A stretch of DNA of 64,000 nucleotides, taken from Sipunculus nudus. Lineage: Eukaryota > Annelida > Sipuncula > Golfingiida > Sipunculidae. Location of the stretch: NCBI GenBank assembly GCA_026874595.1, contig CM049311.1, forward strand, positions 44,583,676 through 44,647,675. Direction: 5' to 3'. Under the pieces are notes generated by a model. It saw only the letters and a list, made by a program, of their open reading frames with translations. It made no database searches and was not told the origin of the DNA. This document shows, piece after piece, positions 49,064 to 57,836 of this stretch. Position 1 is the first letter of the stretch. The number at the start of each line of letters is the position of its first letter. A program made the position numbers and the translations under genes.

Positions 49064-50648
49064 CTAGAATATCAGCAAAAGCTGACAAAAGCCCTCAGCC
49101 AAAAGAACAGTGTTTAAAGGTGGTAACAGTAACAAGTACTAAATATCTGTTCTCACATGGATGTATATCTGTACATGTCTCAGTTATAAATTTAAAATGG
49201 AGAGGTATGTACTATGATTCATAACAATCCACCAAATGCTTCCTGAAAAATAAGCTTCTAAGTTTTATTCTATTATCAGCTCTGTGACCTTGAAAAGTAG
49301 GTCAAGGTTATCCATCTTCGAACATGAACGAGATTTTTGTCAATATACATCTTCACCAAAGAAATAAAATTCCTATTGTGAATCCTTTTAGAGATATCCC
49401 TCTCACAAGGCCAAAGTTGAAAAATCCAAGAAAAATTCAATAAAAAATCAGAAATTGCAGGTGGCGCCCCCAACTTGTGCAGCAGTTACACACCATCAGT
49501 TCCTATGACCATAGTAAGTATTGTGAAAATCGAATCCAATGGTTCCAGAGAAATAAGCTTCTAAATGTTTTTTCTATAATCAGCTCTAAAATGTAGAAAA
49601 ATAGGTCAAGGTCACCCATCTTCGAACTTGACCGAGATTTTGTCAATATACATCTTCACCGAAAAAATAAAATTCTTACGTTGGATCTTTTTCGAGTTGA
49701 AAAAGTTGAAAAATCAGATAAAAATTCATTGAAATCAGAAATTGTAGGTGGCGCCACCAAACTTGTATAGCAGGTACAGACTATCAGTCCAAATAATCAT
49801 AGTAAGTTTTGTGAAAATCCACCAAATGGTTCCTGAGTAATAAGCATCTAAGTGTTTTTCTATAATCAGCTCTAAAATGTAGAAAAATAGGTCAAGGTCA
49901 CCCATCTTCGAACTTGACTGAGATTGTGAATCCTTTTAGAGATATCCCGCTCACAAGGCCAAAGTTGAAAAATCCAAGAAAAATTCATTAAAAATCAGAA
50001 ATTGCAGGTGGCGCCCCCAAACTTGTGTGGCAGTTACAGATCATCACTCCCTATGATCATAGTAAGTATTGTGAAAATCCAGCCAATGGTTCCTGAGAAA
50101 TAAGCTTCTAATTTTTTTTTCTATAATCAGCTCTAAAAAGAAGAAAAATAGGTCAAGGTCACCCATCTTTGAACTTGACCAAGATTTTGTCAATATATAT
50201 TTTCACTGAGAAAATAAAATTCCTACGGTGAAACCTTTTAGAGATATCCCGCTCACAAGCCCAAAGTTGAAAAATCAGATAAAAATTAATTAAAAATCAG
50301 AAATTGTAGGTGGCGCCACCAAACTTGTGTAGCAGGTACAGATTATCAGTCCCAATAATCATAGCAAGTTTTGTGAAAATCCACCAAATGGTTCCTGAGT
50401 AATAAGCATCTAAGTTTTTCTATAATCAGCTCTAAAATGTAGAAAAATAGGTCAAGGTCACCCATCTTCGAACTTGACCGAGATTTTGTCGATATACATC
50501 TCTCCCGAGGAAATAAAATTCTGACGGTGAATCCTTTTCAAGATATCCCGCTCACAAGGTAAAAGTTAACGGACGCCGGACAGACGGACGGACGGACAGA
50601 CAGCTTGGGTGACGACAATAGCCCATCAGCCTAAGGGCTGAGGGCTAA
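49064..50648 (+). mobile_element. H-family element, complete (~1.6 kb)
   Basis: 5' CTAGA, hairpin TCAGC-AAAA-GCTGA (49072-49085), arm AGCCCTCAGCC (49090-49100). 3' hairpin: left TAGCCCATCAGCC, loop TAA, right GGGCTGAGGGCTA (50619-50647), then AAAA; outer arm matches the 5' arm exactly. The core is four to five ~260-300-bp tandem units with 'aaaataggtcaaggtcaccc', 'cttcgaacttgaccgag' and GGTGGCGCCACC (49747, 50309) or GGTGGCGCCCCC. GGACGGACGGAC-type tract 50573-50600. Confidence 0.8.
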
Positions 50649-50950
50649 AAAGGGTGAGTGGTTTTGATATAAGTCAGTCCTGAAGTGTGATAATAGGTTT
50701 ATAATGAAAAATTGTTTTTCCTTTATTTTTTGAAGGAACGAAATCACAGTGACCCAGTTTTCGTATTGGTAGGAGGTCTTCAGGACAATTAACAGTACAC
50801 CAAATTTTCGATATGTAGGTTAACAGTTTCAAAACATGCCAGTTTAACCGACGGATGGCTGGCCAGCATGACGGACGGTTGTCTGACAATGGACCATAAC
50901 TATAGCTCAGATGACTTTTATTGAGCTGAAAATAAGATTTCTGCCTTTAA
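50649..50950 (+). mobile_element. A-family 3' unit
   Basis: 'gagtggttttgatataag' through GACGGATGGCTGGCC-type tract to a diverged terminal hairpin ending near 50935. Confidence 0.6.
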
Positions 50951-51405
50951 GGTGCCCATTCACCAACCTTTTGAAAAAGAATTTGTGATTTCTGGCTTCC
51001 TCTGTGTGTATATATTATGATCTAAGGGTAATTGTGGTTATGAAAATTCCTTATAAGGCCTTTGTGAAGGATTTATGGACTTGTTTATCAACAACATGTT
51101 TGTAAACACAGCAATGTTGACAAGCGGGAAAAAACATGAAACCTAAGGTGGTAGGTTGTATATATGTGGACGTAGAAAGGTCACTTGTTGCAAAAGGCCA
51201 TTTTCAAACCTCTGGCTTATATGACTTCTTATGATGCACCTTCTGATGCTTTTGTTGACTTTTTGATCATTTTGGCAAGCCCCCACATAATCAAAACAAG
51301 CAGCCTGTGTGACGATATATCTATGTTTTCTTGCCTGTTTTTATAAAAGTACAAAGGGATTACCTTTAGTTTATATTTAAGGTTAATTTGGTGATTGGGA
51401 CCCTT
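50951..51405. mobile_element. MITE with TTAA flanks (piggyBac-like ends, candidate)
   Basis: About 455 bp bounded by TTAA on both sides (50947-50950, 51406-51409). Imperfect inverted ends: GGTGCCCATTCACCAA on the left, and on the right a reverse complement of GGGTCCCAATCACCAA. No coding capacity. TTAA duplication is typical of piggyBac-type elements; assignment is inference. Confidence 0.55.
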
Positions 51406-51623
51406 TTAATATCTCAAAGGAACATAGTGGCAATGACCTAATTTTGAGTTTGGTTGGAAAACTTAGGGACATCTAACTCCTTGTCAAATTTTGGATTTGT
51501 AGGTCTAACGGTTTCAAAATGTGCCAGTTTAGTGGATGTCAAGCAGGACAGACAGCTGGATATACAATGGACAAAGGACCATGACTATAGCTCAGCTGAC
51601 TTTCAGTCAGCTGAGCTAAAAAT
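51406..51623 (+). mobile_element. A-family 3' end with perfect terminal hairpin
   Basis: Ends with a perfect 13-bp stem (left arm AGCTCAGCTGACT, loop TTC, 51589-51617) followed by AAAAA. This is the cleanest copy of the A terminus in the window. Confidence 0.8.
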
Positions 51624-52629
51624 TGGTAAATATAATTTATATTCCTAAAAACAGTTCAAACATATGCCCAAATGAGCTGAAGATTAAATTCCAGGAAAGT
51701 TTGCCCATAATTCTTGACTGAGAGTACCAGTGGTAAGCATCGCAAGGCCTATCAAGCCTTAAGAGATATGAATGAAATGCTGAACACTTTTATAGCAATA
51801 TATCACTTTGTGGATCGACACAATTAAATCTGTACTTTAATCATTTTAACCCCTTAGCAAAGATCAGGAATATGAATGAATTAAATATAGAAAATTATAA
51901 CAATCATTTAGTCAATGCATCCTTTTCTTGGGCTGGAGTGGGGGGTGGGGGGTGGGGGGGGGGGGGGGGAGGGGAGTGTAAGGGAATTGTGCAGAGGGGA
52001 AGCCTAGCTAAGCTGGACCAAGGAAACTTCCTGGAGTGAAACAGAATACATAACACAGGTGAGGGCTGCATCACCCACTACTACACACCACTTAAACTGG
52101 GCTGGCTTGATGTAAACAATACTTGACATGGTGTCTGGAAAATTGAATAAAAGCTACTTTTTTTAAGAAATTTCAGATTTAAAAGTTTAAATCCTTATGT
52201 ATATATGATGTGAATTGAATCAACAGTGCATACAGGGAAAAAATGTGCCATGGTGAAAGTTGGGCAAAATTTAAGGTATTGATTTTATATTTATGCTAAC
52301 AACTTAAATAAATAAAAAAATTCTGATCTCATTTCTGGCATACAGTTAAATCTTCATTAAATAAAGCTAAATGCTTGAAAAAGGCTCCCTAGTTTTAACA
52401 GTTACCATGTAAGGAGTTTTTTTCTCATTATTCAAAGGAATGAATGCGCAATGACCCAGTTTTCTGTTTGGTAGGAGAACTGCAGGACATCTAACTGTTT
52501 GTAGATTTTTGGATTAGTTGGTCCAACGGTTTTGAAACATGCCATACTTGTTAATGGCCACCTGTCCAGACAGCTGACAAAGGGCCATATCTATAGCTCA
52601 GATGACTTATAGTCTGCTGAGCTAAAAAT
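51624..52629 (+). mobile_element. A-family 3' half with G-rich tract
   Basis: Contains a G-rich block (51936-51976), A internal-unit words ('atgtgccatggtgaaagt', 'gggcaaaatttaagg') and a tail with hairpin ending CTGCTGAGCTAAAAA. Confidence 0.6.
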
Positions 52630-53460
52630 TTCTATATATTCTCAGAGTTGACCTTGATGACCAAGCTCTAAGTCACCAGTCTGCAAAATCTGATATATTA
52701 AAGGGAACAATTTGTATATCAAATTAGAAGAAAAGAAATGCTGTACTTTAAAAGTTATTAGGTTAACAAAAAAACCCTATCTTTTCACTGATTTGACCTT
52801 GAAAAGCAGGGTCAAGGTCACCAGTCTTCAAACATGTTTGTGATATCAGTGTTAACAATCTGTGTGTCACATTTGAAGAAAAAAGATAGGGTACTTCAAA
52901 AGTTGTGAGGTCCACAAAAGTCCTAGCAGGGAATTGTTGATACTTGCTAGAATTTATATTACGTTTTGGTTCAGGAAAAATCATGACTTAGTTGACAAGA
53001 CTCTAGACTTATCAAGTCGGTTACACCTGGGGAGAAAGTTTGTTATACCTCAGGTTTGATGTGGTCATTCCTCAGTTTGACATCCGTTCAGTTATACATT
53101 AAATGTTTTAAACTTTATTTCTGTCTTGTATCTTACTGAAGGATGAGATTTTACCGTGAATGGATAGGAATGTGTGAATTAAACCTTAATTTTCCAATTT
53201 CTCAAGCCAGGAAATTTAACAATTTACTTTCTCCATTTACTCCTGTATTCATAATGAGTTAATTAAATCATTTGCCCTAAGGTTTTGGTTTTACTTGGAG
53301 GGTGGCTCATAAGCTTTCCCTGAACACTTAAGTTTATTTTTGTAGGAGCCATCCTTGATCCCCCCCCCCCCTTGTCTGCTGTCTGGACACCAGCAGCCAA
53401 GGGGGCCCAGCCTCTGTGCTGCTCAGGGGCTCTACGAACGCAGGGGTCAGGTGAATATGG
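52630..53460. repeat. Short tandem array, then unclassified
   Basis: 52650-52930 holds about two units with 'gaccttga(aa/tg)ac' and 'aggtcaccagtcttcaaac', related to 54420-54600. 52960-53460 shows nothing recognisable except a C-run (53360-53371). Confidence 0.45.
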
Positions 53461-53736
53461 CACATAACATTATGTTGACCTAATTTCTGGCATGTACATA
53501 GGAAATGTATAAAGGATTAATAATGCCAAACATGAACAAAATTACTCCAGTTTTAAAGTGTAACTAAGTTTTCAATAGAAATGTAGGTTTTTCTTAATTT
53601 CTCAAATGAACAAAGTCGCAAGACCTAGTTTTGGGTTTGGTAGGAGAAGCTGCCAATTTAAAATATAGAATAATGGATAGTTGATGCTAAAGGTCTGCTG
53701 ACTGAGCTAAAAGTTATCATCTTCTGCTGGACTTAC
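53461..53736 (+). mobile_element. A-family 3' unit remnant
   Basis: 'gacctaatttctggcatgta' to a degraded tail 'ctgctgactgagctaaaagt' (53695-53715), abutting the donor site of the exon at 53737. Confidence 0.5.
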
Positions 53737-53815
53737 CTGTTGTGCCTGTGTATGAAGATTCTAGTGCACTGTCTCGAGAATCCCTTGACTTACGGTAACT
53801 TGAACGACTATCATC
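53737..53815 (-). CDS. PPP1R12A: Exon (most upstream seen) of a MYPT/PPP1R12-like gene
   Basis: A 79-bp minus-strand exon. The acceptor is a T-rich tract ending in ttcag just above 53815; the donor is gtaagt at 53736-53731, a consensus site. Read in phase 0 it gives DDSRSSYRKSRDSRDS then ALESSYTGTT plus one leftover base (G). That base joins CT at the start of the exon at 44137 to make Ala, so phases agree. The Ser/Arg-rich composition fits the disordered region between the ankyrin repeats and the inhibitory phosphosite of myosin phosphatase targeting subunits, but this exon alone would not identify the family; assignment rests on linkage to the exon at 17404-17501. Its acceptor lies only about 57 bp from a C-family element end (53872) and about 140 bp from a SINE pair, so the intron just upstream is mostly mobile DNA. 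Confidence 0.75.
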
Positions 53816-53871
53816 CTGAAAAAAAACATTTTAAATATGATGCTCAAAATTCATCAAATACCTAAAATAAA

Positions 53872-53957
53872 CTAGAAATTTCTTGGCATTAGAGATGCAC
53901 AGTATCCCCAGACAATTAAGGCATACCCCCTTCTAAAATAGGCCCCTTTCTTCAGAA
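53872..53957 (+). mobile_element. C-family 5' end fragment near a splice acceptor
   Basis: CTAGA, degenerate hairpin (TGGCAT...ATGCACA), exact arm GTATCCCCAGAC (53902-53913). It lies 57 bp into the intron upstream of the minus-strand exon at 53815. Confidence 0.65.
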
Positions 53958-54400
53958 GCATATACTGACACTTGTTACGAAGACAAATAGTTCAGGGGAA
54001 AATATTGGGCCGATCCCAGATTCGGACCCATGTTGGTGGCTCACAAGTCCGGCGTACCAACTGCTTCGCTAGAAAAGCAAGCTTCACTAGCGAGACAGTT
54101 CGGTCCTCTTTTATGTCACCCTGTAACACACCCCCTCTTAGGAGCATTCTGCTATCAGAACAAGACTTATTATCCCAGGAGTCACACTTTGGTGAGCTTA
54201 ATCCCTGGGCCACAAAGTTTACCGTCACGTTAGACGAGCCCCCATTTTGTTATGAAGACAAATTGCTCTGGGGAAATTCTGGGCCGATCCGGGATTCAAA
54301 CACATAAAGGTGGCGCACGAGTTCAGCGTACCAACCGCTTCACTAGAAAAGCAAGCTTCACTAGCGAGACAGATCTGTTTTTATGTCACCCCTAAACACA
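53958..54400 (-). mobile_element. Tandem pair of tRNA-derived SINE heads
   Basis: Two similar units about 274 bp apart. On the minus strand each has an A-box-like block (TAGCGAAGCAGTTGGTACGC, 54052-54071; TAGTGAAGCGGTTGGTACGC, 54326-54345) followed about 30 nt later by a B-box-like block (GGTCCGAATCT; GTTTGAATCC). This is the spacing of a tRNA pol III promoter. Each unit ends at 'ttttgtta(t/c)gaagacaaat'. Source tRNA not identified; open frames here are artefacts. Confidence 0.6.
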
Positions 54401-54590
54401 CTTTACAAGGCCAAGGCCTCCTTGGTCAAGGTCACAATTGATTGAAGTTGTCTGACATACTGGTGGAGACTATCCACTTATACAATTTGAAGAAAAGAAA
54501 GCAGTCATTTAAAAGTTTTGGGCTGCACAAAAATTATCAATTTTTTTTAAGGTTTGATCTTGAAAATCAAGGTCAAGGTCACTAGTCTTG
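54401..54590 (+). repeat. Fragment of a 'caaggtcaaggtcac' array
   Basis: Related to 52650-52930, by 'ttgaagaaaagaaa' and 'aggtcaaggtcactagtctt'. Confidence 0.5.
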
Positions 54591-55060
54591 AACAAGGTAC
54601 CTGTTGGTCACAGTGCTCAGCTGAAATTGGTTCTGAGAATATTTGTGTTGACTGTACTGTATAAAACATGCATGAGTCGCTCATGATCATATAATATGTA
54701 ATTGTAAAAGTTTCAGTATCCAACTAAGTGACTGTGATATGTATATATCCACTTGGAACTCATGAAACCCTGTAAATGGGGGACACCAAGCTCAGCTAGG
54801 CAGCCACAGCTAGCTGCCCTAACTGAGCATACCACTGTATTGGGCTTGCCTGATGTAGCTTACCAGCGTCATGTTGACCCTCTGGCATTATGACCAGATT
54901 ACTGGTGCCCGGGTGCCTTTACATCTAAGTCTGAGGAACGCATTATAAGGCCTAATGAAGATGCAAATATTTTCGTCACTTCTGATGCCTCATAGCCTAC
55001 AGGTACACTGTCAATCAACATAAACCAGAATAATCGTTAGCATTTTTCGTGTACTTTCTA
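54591..55060 (+). mobile_element. Degenerate A-family 5' end, then unclassified
   Basis: ACAAGGTACCTGTTGGTCAC then GCTCAGCTGA (palindrome broken). The body beyond 54700 is not shared with other copies. Confidence 0.5.
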
Positions 55061-55559
55061 ATACAGTAGAACGAATATCTGAACACTATTTATCCGAAAA
55101 ATCGTTCATCCAAAATAAAAAATGGAGAACTGAAATTTTGACCATTTATCCAAAATCTGAACAATGACCAAAAATCCAGAATAAAAATGGCATAAAAGAT
55201 TGTCCGATTTATAACAAAGTAGCCACATCAGCAGTGATACATATTGCCGACTGATTAGTGCACCCGAGCGTAGGCAGTAGGTGTGCAAACATTGCCACGA
55301 TGGCCGGGGATGTCCTTGCTTTAATCAGAATGCCCAGGCCACGGTAATTAACCTGTACATACAAAATGTTACAACAGACTGTAACCGAGTAGCCGACTGC
55401 AGGTTGTAGGTGTGATAAACTCAGCCTCGCCGATCTGTGTAGTCCTCAGCTCAGCTTTGAAGGATGGTGGCTTTAAAGGATAGCTCTGATCTTCATTCCG
55501 ATAGACACCCAGGCCTTGAGTATGGTGGGCATTATTGTCCCCCATTCCGCGGATGCCGG
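55061..55559. other. Possible pogo/Tigger-like end and conserved-looking flank
   Basis: TACAGTAGAACGAATATCTG with 'atttatccga' (55062-55095) resembles the CAGTAGAAC...TTATCCGA ends of pogo/Tigger elements; no matching inverted end was found. 55370-55560 has mixed composition and an open minus-strand frame (to 55662) with no splice support or known domain. Confidence 0.3.
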
Positions 55560-56185
55560 GACATTGATTTGGGTTTGTCTGTCTGTCTGTCTGTCTCTCA
55601 GTCCATCCGTCAGGTTTTTTCATTTCCATGTGATGACTTTCCAAAATATTATCCAATTTCATTAAAAATTGGGTCAGTGATTGCTGTCATGCTTACCTTG
55701 GTTGCGATTGGTTTTGGAGTGTCTGGTTTCTGTCTGTCTGTCCATCTGTCAGGTTTTCGTTTCCTTGTATAACTTTCCCAAATGTAATCCGATTTCCTTC
55801 AAATATGGGCCAGTGATTGCTCTCATGCTCACCTTGGTTAGGATTGGTTTTGGAGTGCCTGGTTTCTGTCTGTCTGTCCATCTGTCAGGTTTTCGTTTCC
55901 TTGTATAACTTTCCCAAATGTAATCCGATTTCCTTCAAATATGGGCCAGTGATTGCTCTCATGCTCACCTTGGTTAGGATTGGTTTTGGAGTGTCTGGTT
56001 TCTGTCTGTCTGTCACTCTGTCTGTCCGTCCGTCAGGTTTTTGTTTCCGTGCAATAACTTTCATAAATATAATCCGACTTCATTTAAATTTGGGCCAGTG
56101 ATTGCTCTCATGCTCTCCTTGGTTGGGATTGCTTTTGGAGTGTCTGGCTTCTGTCTGTCTGTCTGTTTGTCACTCTGTCTGTCGC
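55560..56185 (-). repeat. 136-bp tandem array with (CTGT)n blocks
   Basis: About 4.5 units of 136 bp, each with 'ggttttggagtgtctgg', a CTGTCTGTCTGTC block, 'cgtttccttgtataac' and 'gggccagtgattgct'. On the minus strand the tetranucleotide reads GACAGACAG, so this array appears opposite in orientation to the A/C/H tails (GACGGACGG on +). Confidence 0.8.
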
Positions 56186-56700
56186 TCCTTTATCAAGCAT
56201 GAAAAACAACAAGAGCCCAAAGCGGAGGACATTTATTCCACGAATTTGCTTGTTTGAGTTCATGTGCGCCTGCATTATTTACTCACAAAGTCTAAGAATA
56301 TTTCTGCCCAATATATGGAAATTTTGATCAGCTAGAATCGCTGCGTACAATTGCAGTTGAGAAAGTCTGAGCTTTATATTAACCATGCTTACAGAAGCTA
56401 ATTAAACCATTGTGATAGTCAATGTCAACAAGATTTACTGCTCATCCTGATTATTCTCCATGAAATTTTTTACATGCTGTTAATTCGTAATAGTCAATAG
56501 ATTCATGTAAGCGCCATGTTCTGTCTATTGATGACAAGCTGTCAATCCTTGCAAGACTTGACATGGGTACCAAGCCAGCTGACCTCGCCAGAAAGATCTA
56601 CGATACATTTACGTTTTGTTTCATTTATTTGAAATAAGACTGTGTACATAAACTTGTTTACTTGTGCATTCAACTGATCCTCTCACTTGTTATTTCAATA
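56186..56700. other. Unclassified intron
   Basis: Not repeated elsewhere in the window. No exon or RNA recognised. Confidence 0.35.
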
Positions 56701-57557
56701 ACAAGGGACCCTTGGGTCACTGCGCTCAGTTGTTATATATGATAAAAAAATATGATTTGGAAATGAGGCACATGCAGGTTTTGTGTGGTAATAAATATAA
56801 GCTGTATTATGAGTTGTTGGTGTTTAGCTTATGTATGATTTTGATAGTATCTTTGGAGAAAGGGAAGAGGCTTGATTTCATTTATTTTATTAACAAATGG
56901 AGTGCTACTGTTACACAGATTTTGACTTGGCCATATAATTTATAAGCAGCACATGTTATATAAGAGTTTTACTATTTATTTAAATTTAATAAAAATATTG
57001 TGCAAAAATAATTTTTATTAAAAATAATAAGAGAATTATATGAATTTTAAAAATAAAATATAACTGAAATGATTATTAAAATAACGTTATATAATATATT
57101 CATGAATGCATTCAAGAATACATTTTGAAAGTATTTGCACTGGTATTCAAATACTTTCATTTTTACCTGAATTCCCATTCATATGCAAAAAAATTATTAA
57201 TGGAGTAAATATTCATATTCTATACAAATACATATGCAAAGTATTCACACCATGTCTGGTATTTATTCAGTTTTAACCAAACAATGATGTTGAGAATCCA
57301 GAATATACAAAATTCACAAATTTAAATAATGATAATAAGTATTTGGTTTTATGGCTTTTATTTATATTAAAAAAAAAATAAATGTAATATATTCACTTTG
57401 GACTACTTTCACATCAATCTACACACTAGACACAGTAGGAATCTAGATTAATATTATTAACTGCATCTTTGTCTATCATTATTTTCCTTCATATGATCCC
57501 TAATGATTAGTAATGAATAATATCATTTATTTTTTTATCATTAAAATTGAACTGAAA
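56701..57557 (+). mobile_element. A-family copy A6, 5' part only
   Basis: ACAAGGGACCCTTGGGTCAC; 77-codon-equivalent frame ending 56945; AT-rich segment with a near-palindrome at about 57098. Interrupted at 'aactgaa' by a D element (intact word 'gaactgaaaaatacc' at 5119). Confidence 0.75.
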
Positions 57558-57836
57558 CAAGGCCTACAGGCCTAGTGCAAACCTGTGCATTAGGAAATAC
57601 ACCAGGTATAATGCTTCAATGCTGGATCATTACATCTCATGTACATGAACAATGCAAGTACTAAACATTTTGAATAAGAAACAATTACACAAACATCACT
57701 GCTGAAATTCTGGCATGGCTGCACACAACACAAAAATGATTGTAGCTGGCACCACCAGTCTTGTATACAACAAAGCTATCAGATAAATACACATATGCCC
57801 AATTTCAGGCTGATATATCAAATTCCTCTGTAGAAA

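Noticed and set aside
53972-54307. 111-codon + strand frame
   Set aside because: Covers the SINE pair; the two units are a tandem duplication of non-coding tRNA-like sequence.
54326-54345. Functional tRNA gene
   Set aside because: The A- and B-box-like blocks are present but the sequence between and around them does not give a cloverleaf with a paired acceptor stem; a SINE head fits better.
55369-55662. 97-codon minus-strand frame
   Set aside because: Runs into the CTGT array, has no splice sites in the MYPT frame and no recognisable domain; likely repeat-derived.
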